From: Euleptes europaea
Taxonomy: Eukaryota; Chordata; Lepidosauria; Squamata; Sphaerodactylidae
Length of the DNA: 64,000 nucleotides
NCBI RefSeq assembly: GCF_029931775.1
Contig: NC_079312.1
Coordinates: 62,562,333-62,626,332, forward strand
Direction: 5' to 3'
Position 1 is the stretch's first letter; each line of letters starts with the position of its first letter. Below the pieces are notes generated by a model. That model saw nothing but the letters and a program-made list of their open reading frames with translations, did not search any database and had not been told where the DNA came from. Below, one piece after another: positions 56,601 to 62,989 of this stretch. The translations under genes and the position numbers were made by a program.

Positions 56601-58674
56601 TACTGCAGCAATTTGTCTACCAATCTGCTCCCAAGCCCAATTCAAGGTGGTGGTTTTGACCTTTAAAGCCCTACATGGTTTGGGACTAGGGTACCTGAAG
56701 AACTGTCTTCTCCCATACATCCCTGTCCAGGAATTAAGATCACAGGGAGATGCCTTCCTGAATGTTCCACCAATTAAAGATGCTCAGTTGGTGGGGACAC
56801 GAGTGAGGGCCTTTTCCGTGGAAGCCTCACAATTATGGGACAACCTCCTCAGGGAGCTACACCTGGCCCCCTCACTGTCAATCTTCAGAAGGTGGTTTTA
56901 TTTAGGTCTGCATTTTGATTGATTTAAACTTTTATTACTGGTAGTCCTAATTGGAGATTTTAAACGGTGGCTTTTATGAGGTTTATAATTGTATTTTTAT
57001 TGTGCCTTTATAATGTTTTATCTATACTGTATCACGCAACAGAGAAAGGCAAACAATAAATGTTTTAAATAAATAAATAAAAATATAAGAGCTTAACAGC
57101 ACAATTCTAAACAGAGTCACATCCTTCTCCATTAAACAGAGTCACATCCTTTTAAATCCATTAAAAATCAATGGGTTTATAAAGGTTCTCTGCTTAGGAG
57201 TGTGTGTTGTGACTAGACAACATGAATTGTTTAAATATCAGTCATTTGCTCCTTGCTCCAAAGAAAATGAGTCCCATCATAAAGTCCCTGTGTCACAGAG
57301 AAGATATCTTTTATCTCTATCTTCCAAGAAGATATGAATATTTTATTATGAATTTTAGATACAAGCTCTGTATCAAAATTCGAAGACAGCATTCCTATTT
57401 TGTGGGGAATAGAAGGGTAGAGGTTGAAAATGAAGTAGAAGCAGGAGACCTTTCAACATTTACTTCTTCCCTAAAATGGATGGGCAAAATGTATAAGGAC
57501 TCCCTTGAAGACTGCAGTCTGGAATTCCACTTATCTGACATGGGGTAGAATTAGAGATGTACAAGCTCCATAAATTTTAAAGCTACGGGGTGGGAGTAAT
57601 CTGGGGGGAAATCAAAATATATGCAATGCTTAATGTATCAAACTTAAACTTATTTTACTGCTTTAACATAAAATATATTCTTTATAACTAAGCATACAAA
57701 TTGTACTACTTATACATTTATGAAATTTAAAATTTTAAAAATGCTAATCTAATTAATAGAGAAAAAGAGAGGGATACCTGCTGCAAACTCCTGCACCCTT
57801 TTCTACCTTACTGCGTGTATTGTAGAGGTTGAAAATAGAAAACACAATTTTTGGCGTAAACAGAAGGAAGTATATTATATAGACAAAAGAACGGCATACA
57901 GCCACAATAAAACTTGTGTATCGGGTTAAACATTGGAACAATTAACTCTTCAATAGTGTCTTATCACACTCTAGAATACTAATAAACAACACATGTATTC
58001 TTGAAAATTCTATGTGCATCTGATCTTTAATGTACTAGACCAGTGGTTCCCAAGCTTTTCAGGCCACTGCCCCCTTGGTTCCACAGACTCAATCCCAGCA
58101 CCCCCTACCCTATTTTATAAAAAGCATTCTTCCAAATAGGGGTTTGCATGGCGCCCGAAAGAAGATAATAACAACAAAATTTCAAAACAGCAATTAATTG
58201 CACATCTATTCAAAATCAAATGAAAACGTCTCAGTTGGAATTTTATTCAGCAAAACTGATGAACTTGATCCAGTGGTGCCAGCGCTTCAAAGTCTGGGGG
58301 GGGGGGGGATTCTGATGGTTCCCACCAAATTTGCCAGCATGGTGCCATAGCTTGATTTATGGTCAATTAGTGCCCCCCTGCCTCTCGGTGCCCCCTTAGG
58401 TCATCCCACCGCCCCCCAGGGGGGGGTACTGCCCACTTTGGGAACCACCGGACCAGACTGTACATGATCAACTTCTCCACGATGCTACACGTTCTGAGCG
58501 ACGTGCCCCCCCTACCCCGGGAGCTTAGCGGAGGGAGGGGGGGGAAACAACCACGAAAAGCCCCTCCACGGTTTCCTCGCCTCCCACCGGGGCGCTCCTC
58601 ACCTGCCGGGCTTCCCCCTCCGAGCGGCACCTGCCCAGCGCCGCGCCGAGCAGCACCCACATCGCCGCCTGCAT
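30771..58674 (-). CDS. IL17RB: Interleukin-17 receptor B, coding region (one family exon not located)
   Basis: Single-pass receptor for IL-17B and, with IL17RA, IL-25. Minus-strand exons in order: 58674-58603 (start, signal peptide MQAAMWVLLGAALGRC), 55080-55056, 53111-52986 (GPSPELEKRHNLTPSDLYS; N-glycosylation NIT), 50396-50278 (SIRELKATKLCMSAYDYPKC), 47542-47416 (WQFYYVGFPIEENTKYYIYG), 43450-43293 (GSLWDPNITVCKMDSEIEVS), 43122-43057, 35964-35880 (LIPHFPRCGNDCRRHSKYQL), 34225-34121 (transmembrane IGIYVCILAAVFVKVCVIAA), 31285-30771 (SEFIR). All have AG/GT borders and compatible phases. The total of 1398 bp gives 465 aa, against about 502 in human. The donor at 35880 (G|GTTAGT) was preferred over 35896 because only it keeps the transmembrane exon open. 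The short in-frame exon matching human CLDHIMKYKKKCVKA was not found between 47416 and 43450. The C-terminal tail is shorter than human. Confidence 0.94.
32306..32562 (+). mobile_element. Chimeric tRNA/5S-type SINE, copy 2
   Basis: tRNA-like head GGTGGTGTAATGGTTAAGGT, then GGGTGACCTTGGGCCAGTCA. The junction is at CTGACCCTGGCTTGTATTTG, followed by GATGGGAGACTTCCAAGGAA, TACCAGGGTCATGACG and tail GTTAGCTGTGACTTGACG. Same architecture and same junction as 27937-28186. Confidence 0.85.
32563..32650 (+). repeat. (GAAA)n microsatellite
   Basis: About 85 bp of GAAA with a few interruptions, growing from the 3' end of the chimeric SINE (…CTTGACG-AAAGAAGG). Confidence 0.95.
32690..33028 (+). mobile_element. 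Penelope-like element 3' non-coding end
   Basis: Same text as the minus-strand 23.5-24.0 kb copy, in plus orientation: CACTTCAGGATACAGTGGTT, ACTGAGAGACACTGTCCTTC, CTCTGAAGATGCCTGCCACA, ACCAAGACCACGGTTACACA, AACCTACAAGAACCAAT. Confidence 0.85.
33236..33480 (+). mobile_element. tRNA-derived SINE ('GTTCRATCCC...CCTTTACC' family), 5' truncated
   Basis: GACCTGAGTTCAATCCCAAC, CAAGGTTGACTCAGCC, AGATGACTGGGGAAGGCACT, GGACCTTTACCTTTACC. It lies 65 bp before a complete copy of the same family. Confidence 0.8.
33548..33872 (+). mobile_element. tRNA-derived SINE, full-length copy of the same family
   Basis: Starts GAGGGAAGAGCCCCGTGGCA. A-box-like CACAGAGTGGTAAGC and B-box-like GAGTTCGATCCC are both readable, so the Pol III promoter looks preserved. 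The tail is GGGGACTACCTTTACCCTTG, flanked by short CCTTGAGGGAAG repeats (33553-33564 and 33861-33872), a probable 10-12-bp target-site duplication. Confidence 0.85.
34966..35100 (+). mobile_element. SINE/LINE-tail repeat, copy 3 (best preserved)
   Basis: CTGACAAAGGAAGCTTTGAG, TCTTGTTGGTCTTTAAGGTG, CTACTGGACTCGAATCTTGC, TCTACTGCAGACCAACACAG, CTACCCACCTGAACC. Confidence 0.8.
35205..35345 (+). repeat. Interspersed repeat 3' end (same family as 14904-15000)
   Basis: GTTCAGAGGCAGAGTGCCAC, CCTGCCTGTGAGTTCCCCAG, GGACCATGGTCTGCTCCAAC, AGGACTATGCTTAT. Confidence 0.55.
36655..36885 (-). mobile_element. tRNA-derived SINE with (ATTT)n-type tail
   Basis: Reversed: tail TTTATTTACTTTGTTTATAC, GGAGACCCAAAATGGCTTAC, body CAAGGTCACCCAGCAAGC, and head CTAACCACCACTGGCTC. 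A plus-strand copy is at 49985-50217. The Ty3 element begins a few bases after its end. Confidence 0.75.
36891..37291 (+). repeat. 5' LTR of the Ty3 element
   Basis: 401 bp, TG...CA ends. It contains a TATATA motif (about 37134) and AATAAA at 37214-37219, fitting U3 promoter and R/poly(A) functions. A typical tRNA primer-binding site was not recognised just after it. Confidence 0.92.
37356..38768 (+). mobile_element. gag region of the Ty3 element (fossil)
   Basis: Proline/glycine-rich N terminus, a coiled-coil-like stretch (QNRDMQVQLDALRTDLA), and the capsid-like domain common to Sushi-type Ty3 Gag and to the domesticated mammalian PEG10/RTL proteins (LPHFLLQVCGFMKDQG; ISLLEKEAIEWA; WRRFEDP). 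It ends with one CCHC zinc knuckle, CLQCGKMGHFAAKC. Confidence 0.85.
38769..42456 (+). mobile_element. pol region of the Ty3 element (fossil, interrupted)
   Basis: Domain landmarks in order: aspartic protease motif ILDSGCSRTLID (about 38.91 kb); RT with LRLCVDYRGLNAVT (about 39.55 kb) and the catalytic YLDDILIYSKD (about 39.85 kb); RNase H (about 40.3-40.7 kb); zinc-binding HHCC and DDE integrase (about 41.1-41.85 kb; SSAYHPQTDGQTERVN); GPFPISRVI and HPVFHVSLLKPF (about 42.1 kb); chromodomain LEYLVHWKHLNSSHDEWV (about 42.3 kb). Confidence 0.9.
42457..42856 (+). repeat. 3' LTR of the Ty3 element
   Basis: 400 bp, near-identical to the 5' LTR. It is preceded by the purine-rich GGGGAGGGGTCTTTGGGGAG stretch, a likely polypurine tract. 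Confidence 0.92.
44216..44533 (-). mobile_element. Candidate solo LTR (fossil)
   Basis: On the minus strand it starts TGTTGTGTATGTATATAG (TG, TATA-like), holds CAATAAACACGG (poly(A) signal) and ends GGACTTAACA (CA). Short inverted ends are TGTT/AACA. The flanks ATATC and ATGTC match at 4 of 5 bases, fitting a 5-bp duplication. 318 bp; family unknown; unrelated to the Ty3 LTR at 36.9 kb. Confidence 0.55.
44700..45060 (+). other. Unrecognised 109-codon open frame in an IL17RB intron
   Basis: ATG at 44720 to 45049, reading FRQKEYIPFEIAKDMGLKKL and YCQQIICTKLQNGVIQLPTT. It is ordinary-looking protein text rather than low complexity, but I know no match. It may be a decayed mobile-element or retropseudogene piece, or chance. 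Confidence 0.25.
45175..45187. repeat. Poly-C tract
   Basis: Run of about 13-14 C residues in an IL17RB intron. Confidence 0.8.
46040..46640 (-). mobile_element. Non-LTR LINE reverse-transcriptase fragment
   Basis: The minus strand at 46065-46307 reads SEIKSLISRMKSNKAPGENF, IPSDLLKAFQDWWAPVLASQ, FPQEWTSSVVIPIYKKKE. This is the RT N-terminal block ('IKxLKxxKAPGxDxIPxELLK...PxxWxxAxVVPIYKKG'). It may belong to the same clade as the 11.1-12.4 kb copy. 5' and 3' truncated. Confidence 0.75.
46801..47018 (+). mobile_element. 5S rRNA-derived SINE, best preserved copy
   Basis: GGCTAGCCTGATCTCCTCAG, ATCTTGGAAGCTAGTCAGGG, TCAGTACTTGGATGGGAGAC, AAGGAATACCAGGGTTGC track the 5S rRNA internal control region (boxes A/IE/C) base for base over long stretches. 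The tail is GGCAATGGCAAAGCACCTCT ... TAAGTCAGCTTTGACTTGAT. Confidence 0.9.
48590..48842 (+). mobile_element. L2-like LINE 3' end
   Basis: GGAATGCCCTCCCCCTAAA, TTCTTTTAGGTGCCAGGCTT and tail TCTAAATATATAAAATAAAT. The translated frame resembles the 'WNALP...FRRRLK' end of L2/CR1 proteins. Confidence 0.55.
49137..49262 (-). mobile_element. SINE/LINE-tail repeat, copy 4
   Basis: Reversed copy: GGTAGCTGGGTTTATTAGTA, ACCTTAAAGACCAACAAATT, ATAAGCTTTCATGAGTCAAA, GCTCACTCTGTCAGA. Confidence 0.75.
49538..49622. repeat. Perfect-looking foldback hairpin
   Basis: The left arm AATATGTTTCCAGCCTAAGT, ACACATAATAC..CCTTGGC is mirrored by GCCAAGGTATTGTGTACTTA, GGCTGGAAGCATATT. Arms are about 38 bp, loop under 10 bp. 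Confidence 0.7.
49640..49804. mobile_element. hAT-type right end (fragment)
   Basis: GGCTCAAAAAGGCTGGCGAC ending CCCCTG is the usual right end of CAGGGGTC-type hAT MITEs. The left end is not found. Confidence 0.45.
49985..50217 (+). mobile_element. tRNA-derived SINE with (AAAT)n tail
   Basis: Head GCTAGTGTAGTGTAGTGGTC, B-box-like CAGGCTCAAATCCCC, GGGTGACCTTGGATCAGC, and tail GTAAATAAATAAATTT. It ends about 60 bp before an IL17RB exon (50278 side). Confidence 0.85.
51731..52040 (-). mobile_element. tRNA-derived SINE, full length
   Basis: Reversed copy of the 27176 family: AGAAGAAGAGTTGGTTTTTA at the left, TGTGACTAGCCCAAAGTCAC in the middle, TTAACCACTACACCACGCTG at the head. Confidence 0.85.
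52060..52980. other. IL17RB intron 3 segment, nothing assigned
   Basis: Contains a small duplication (CCTAGCAGCTGCT twice near 52036-52063) and otherwise unremarkable intron text. Confidence 0.4.
53112..54620. other. IL17RB intron 2, repeat-like text but no family recognised
   Basis: Between the exons at 53111 and 55056. It includes a TTTATTTA-rich tail-like block (about 53360-53560) that may be a reversed SINE or LINE tail. Confidence 0.3.
54628..54925 (-). mobile_element. tRNA-derived SINE
   Basis: Reversed copy: AGAAGAAGAAGAGGAGCTGG, CGGCTTACAATCTCCTTCCC, GGGAATCAAACCCAGTTCTC (B-box complement), TTAACCACAGCATACTGG. Confidence 0.85.
55449..55902. mobile_element. MITE, copy 2 of the unclassified family
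   Basis: The left end GAGCAATCTTGAAGGGGGG and right end CCCCCCTTCAGGACTGTGCT are inverted repeats of each other. They match the ends at 17589/17993. The interior is GC-rich with CACCGGC/GCCGGTG-type words. Confidence 0.65.
56098..56325 (+). mobile_element. tRNA-derived SINE, 5' truncated
   Basis: TGGTTTCAGGTGGCTGGCTC, CAAGGTTGACTCAGCCTTCC, GATGACTGGGGAAGGCACTG, GACCTTTACCTTTACCTTTT. Same family as 33548-33872. Confidence 0.85.
56430..57085 (+). mobile_element. L2-like LINE 3' end(s) with readable C terminus
   Basis: The plus strand at 56617-56900 encodes QAQFKVVVLTFKALHGLGLG, YLKNCLLPYIPVQELRSQG, VGTRVRAFSVEASQLWDNLL, which is the L2 RT C terminus ('FKVLVLTYKALHGLGPxYL...R.FSVxAPxLWNxLP'). 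It ends in an AAATAAATAAATAA tail. A separate tail (GAGCTGCCCTGAGCCTGGCC at about 56460) precedes it. Confidence 0.8.
58041..58450. mobile_element. Non-autonomous hAT element in IL17RB intron 1
   Basis: Starts CAGTGGTTCCCAAGCTTTTC and ends CACTTTGGGAACCACCG. The flanks TACTAGAC and GACCAGAC agree at 6 of 8 bases. Contains a 13-G run. It ends about 150 bp before the IL17RB first-exon splice donor. Confidence 0.7.
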
Positions 58675-58960
58675 CTCGCGCCCCGCTGCTCGAAGCGCCC
58701 TCGCCGCGCCCTCTGCTGGCGCCTCCCGGAACAGCCTCGCGGTGCGGCTGCGGCGGACTGGGCGCGCGGAGCCCTTTCCCCGGCCGCTTTATGAGGCCTC
58801 GCTCCTCCCGCGGGGCCCAGACCGCAGGCGGCCAGTCAGGTGACGAGGTGCCTGGGCTGGGGCCCAGAGAAATGCGAGGGTTTCCGTTCGGCCACTCGGG
58901 AGCAGATCGAAACAAAACGTTCTTGCCACGCGGCGAGAAGTTGCTGCTCGTGTCTCTGCA
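58490..58960 (-). promoter_or_regulatory. IL17RB: CpG-island promoter and 5' end of IL17RB
   Basis: CpG-dense block around exon 1 (GCGCCGCGCCGAGCAGC, CCCTCGCCGCGCCCTC). No TATA box recognised. In human the head-to-head neighbour CHDH starts near the IL17RB promoter, so a bidirectional role is possible but not shown here. Confidence 0.7.
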
Positions 58961-58988
58961 CGCCGTTTGTGCAGGAGAGGTTTTGCCT

Positions 58989-59561
58989 TGGATTGGCCAC
59001 TCTTTAGATCAGTGGTTCCCAACCTTTTTTTGGACCAGGGACCCACTAGGACTTTTTTGTTCGGTGCAGGGACCCCAAGGTTCAAAATAAAAATTCTGAA
59101 AATTTGAAAATAAACTTTAATCACAACTGTTAGTTAAACATTAAACTTAGAATAATATTTGAATATATATTTTTATAATAGAGAACTTTTAATTGAAAAT
59201 ATTAATTTATTATGGGTTTATAACTTTGTTTCGCGGACCTTAATTTAGTTCTCGCGGACCCCTGGGGGTCCACGGACCCCTGGTTGGGAACCAGTGCTTT
59301 AGATGCACTTCCCCCCCCCCCATCCATATTCTCAAAACCCAACAATACGCTTCCATCCAGAGTTTTGAGAATTTGGATGGGGAAAATGTGCATCCATAGA
59401 GTGGCAAATCCAATGGAAGGTTTTGCATTGGATTTGCCACTCTATGGATGCACATTTTCCCCATCCAAATTCTCAAAACTCTGGATGGAAGCTTTTGAGA
59501 ATATGGACGGGGTGTGGGGGGGAGTGCATCTAAAGAGTGGCCAATCTTGCTCGTTGCCCGG
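58989..59561. mobile_element. Four-armed nested foldback element, interrupted by a hAT
   Basis: One unit (GCCACTCTNTNGATGCAC + C-run + CATCCANATTCTCAAAA) appears four times in alternating orientation. The outer pair is at about 58994-59009/59305-59340 and about 59495-59561. The inner pair is at about 59350-59412 and about 59428-59490. The axis is near 59420. The hAT at 59010-59296 splits the left outer arm. Confidence 0.8.
59010..59296. mobile_element. Non-autonomous hAT element with perfect 8-bp duplication
   Basis: CAGTGGTTCCCAACC at the left and GGTTGGGAACCAGTG at the right. Target-site duplication CTTTAGAT at 59002-59009 and 59297-59304. Interior AT-rich, no coding. Confidence 0.93.
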
Positions 59562-59730
59562 CTGGGGCGGAGCAGATGGGGGGGAAGGCAGCAGAAAAGT
59601 GAGAAGATAATAAAATAATGACCACCAGCGACTGGGCCTGAAGAAGAATGTCCTGAATCTATTACAGAGGCCTAGTATGTGGAAATAGTCCGCTGAAGGC
59701 TTTAACGTCACTTGTAAAATAGCATTCCTT

Positions 59731-59943
59731 TAGGGTTGCCAACCTCCAGGTGGTGGCTGGCGATCTGCTAAAATTACAGTCGATCTCCAGAAAATAGAGA
59801 TCAGTTCCCCTGGAGAAAATGATTGCTTTGGAAGGAGGACTCTGGCATTAAATCCTGCCGAACTCTCTCTAGATTCTCGCCTTCCCCGTACTCCACCCCC
59901 TCCAAATCTCCAGGAGTTTCCCAACCCAGAGCTGGCAACCCTA
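59731..59943. mobile_element. MITE with TAGGGTTGCCAACCTCCAGG ends
   Basis: The left end TAGGGTTGCCAACCTCCAGG and right end AGAGCTGGCAACCCTA are imperfect inverted repeats. The body GATCAGTTCCCCTGGAGAAA is typical of a very common reptile MITE. 213 bp. Confidence 0.8.
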
Positions 59944-60985
59944 CTAAGCCTCTGTTACAAGGACAGAACTCCCCCCGCCCCTGCAGTAGGAACCATGCCA
60001 GGGGCCTGCCTCATGTCCCTTCTCTGAAATGTTTTTTGTAATCCCCACACAAACCTACTCCCCATACTTCAGGGATGCTTTATCAGACACCACAGGGCCA
60101 AAACCTGTTGTTGTTGTTTTAAATGGCTGGTCTCAACCCTGCTTATCTGAAATTTTGCATGCATGCAAAATACACAAGCCTGGTCTCCGTTCCGAACAGT
60201 CCTGGCTCAGTTAAATTACTTTTCTGAGCAAAATAATTAAATAACAACTGTTGATCCTGCTTCCATTAATTTAGCTGTGGACAGGAGCAATTTGATATAT
60301 GCTTGCACCATTCCGAAATGATGTGAGATCTCTGTCTTGTGCACACTTCAAGAGAGAAGCAGCAGCCCTAATTGAACCTTGATGTTGAAGGTGCACAGCA
60401 AAGGGAACCCAGATGTTCTACATTGTTGTTTTGAGTTTGAAACTAATGCCTTTTTAAAAGCTTACACTTTATCTGATAAGAAACTCACAGATCAGAATTT
60501 GCTGAGCATGTGTTCTTGAGCACAGACACCTTTACTGCATCATTTTTTACTTATTTTTGATGTATGGGAGGGATTTGTTCAGTGATGTTATATTAGAGTG
60601 CTTGTCTCTATGATTAGAGAGAGGAACATTGGGTAAGAAAACAGCAACTCTTCAGCATTCCTCCTTTTAATTATTTCTAATAGACTTTATTTATGTACAA
60701 ATTTCGTATCCTGCCTTTCTGCCCTTACGAGGGCCACCATGGCAGCTAACAGTTTAAAATGTACGCAATGAAATCCAGTGTGTGCCAGTAGGGAAGCAAA
60801 ATGAAGCCTACCCACAGAGAGGGTAATGAAGCATTTCTTCACCTATGCGGTACTCCTCAAGTATACAGAAAAATATCACTGTAAATTCTGCGCTATGAGG
60901 GACCAAATGCAGAAGGCAAATGAGGGCTGGTTAAGGCCGGGGGTGGGGGTGGGGAGAGGACAGAGAGGTGTATGAAAATGGGCGT
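59944..60985. other. Upstream of IL17RB, no gene recognised
   Basis: Contains a TTTATTTATGTACAAATTTC-type reversed repeat tail at about 60685-60790. No CHDH-like coding exon was seen. Confidence 0.4.
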
Positions 60986-60989
60986 GCTA

Positions 60990-61190
60990 GGAAGGTGGCA
61001 TAGTATAGCCCAATCTTGTCAGATCTCGGATGTTAAGCAGGGTAAGTCCTTGGAAAGGAGACCTCCAAGGAAAATTCTGCAGAGGAAGGCAATGGCAAAC
61101 CACCTCTGCTTCTCACTTGCCATGAAACCCCCTTGCTGGAGTCATCAGAAGTCAGCTGCAACTTACCAGCAGTATATGTACACACACAAG
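60990..61190 (+). mobile_element. 5S rRNA-derived SINE
   Basis: AGCCCAATCTTGTCAGATCT, CGGATGTTAAGCAGGGTAAG, GGAGACCTCCAAGGAAAATT, GGCAATGGCAAACCACCTCT, CAGAAGTCAGCTGCAACTTA. Diverged in the middle. Confidence 0.8.
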
Positions 61191-61548
61191 CTTCTTTGAG
61201 CATACTGGAAGGGGCAGAAGGGAATTTTCCAGTGATTAAATTTCCCCTTGCCATTTTTTCCTCCCAAGAATAATCTTAAAACACCCAGTCTGGGGATAAC
61301 TGAACATGCTCAGAATGTCGAGCACAATTGAAAGTAATTTAATGGGGAAATTGGCTGCTCAGGAACTAATCCTAAGGAAGGAGGTTTGGTGTTGGGGAGA
61401 ATCTTTCCATTGTTTATTCTTCCTCTCTGCCCCATTTGTCTTTGGTTCTTAACTTCTATCTCCTATCATTTACTTAATAACCAACTCAGATCAGTGGTAG
61501 GGATATATACACCTGTTTTAAAGATGAGTCCGGAGCATAGTAAGCTGA

Positions 61549-61722
61549 CCCATGGGGTGACATCGTAACCTGACGTTTACTAGGCAGACTGTGTTAACTG
61601 GGTGGTTTGCCAGTGACTTCCCCAGTCATCTTCCCTTTACCCCCAGCAAGCTGGGTACACATTTTACCGACCTCGGAAGAATGGAAGGCTGAGTAAACCT
61701 TGAGCCGGCTACCTGAAACCAA
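61549..61722 (-). mobile_element. tRNA-derived SINE, partial
   Basis: Reversed: GACCCATGGGGTGACATCGT, ACTAGGCAGACTGTG, CCCCAGTCATCTTCCCTTTA, GAGCCGGCTACCTGAAACCA. Same family as 33548-33872. Confidence 0.85.
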
Positions 61723-62383
61723 TGAGCTCTTCTTTCAGTGACAATAGAATAATGAGTGCTTGAAAGGTTTATTTAACTGCAATAAGTGATAATCAGAACA
61801 TGCCCTTAAGCACTTCTATATTGTTAATATAACATGATACGTGGCCATATGAAATTACATTCTTCACCTTATTTTTTTTTCTACTATAAACTAGCCTTAT
61901 TACTTGAGGAGAATGGCCGGGGCGAGGGCCAATAAACAAAGAAGGTCTAATTTATACATGCAACAGAACAAGAGGCAGACAAGATTGTAGCACTTCAGGC
62001 TGCAGCTGAAGATTGCCATTTTCCAGTATTAAACATGGAACTTTTGCTCAGACCTATGTCCCAAGCCTGGTGAGCTGATCCATCAAAACAGCAAACGTAA
62101 GTGAGCCAGTCGTCCACATCCCACACTTGTGGAGCAGCGACTCATTCAACAGAAAGTCAATACATTTTTGCATGTGGAAGAACAACTCAAACTTTTATAC
62201 CTCAAAACAATATTTTCTTCCTTTTGTATAAAGAGTTTATGTTCTTTGTAACTAGTATAGTTAATGATTGACAATATGCTGACCTGCTGGGATGCAAATT
62301 TTAACAAACAGCAAATTTCTGTTTACCTTGTAATCATTAACTAAAAGCTGAATTGGATGAGTATAGCATTTAAACAAGATGAA

Positions 62384-62622
62384 GAATAAGAAGAGTTGTA
62401 TTTGTACCCTGCTTTTCTCTACCGTAAGGAGTCTCAAAGCAGCTTACAATTGCTTCCCCCCCCCCACCAGGCACTTTGTGAGGTAGGTGGGGCTGAGAGA
62501 GTTAGGAAAGAACTGTGACTATCCTAAGGTCAACCAGCAGGCTTCATGTGGAGGTGTGGGGAATCAAACCTGGTTCCCCATATGAGTCTGCTGCTCTTAA
62601 CCACTACACCATGCTGAATATA
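62384..62622 (-). mobile_element. tRNA-derived SINE
   Basis: Reversed: AGAATAAGAAGAGTTGTATT, GGAGTCTCAAAGCAGCTTAC, GGGAATCAAACCTGGTTCCC (B-box complement), CTCTTAACCACTACACCATG. Confidence 0.85.
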
Positions 62623-62989
62623 ATCCAAAGAAAATTCTGTGTCGTCTGAGTTGCATATAACTTTCACCAGAATGTCATGAGAATTTACAGCCTTGAGACA
62701 CTTTTATGTGCCTAACAAGAATTACTCCTAAGTCAATGTGGAGAAGCTTCTCCATAAAAAGAACAAATAGTTGAGTGATTACAGTACTTACGTGAAATTA
62801 CTTTGGAATTAGAGTGCCTGCCATATAAAAGATAAAGTCAATAAGGTGCTAAATAGCAGATATCACAATTACAGACTATTGCTGAGCAGTTTCATCTATT
62901 ATTAGATATTAGAGACTCACTCAATTAAAAGTCAACACGAATCTGCAAACGGAATAGCAGTTTCATTGCTCTTATTGAGCAATTCACTT

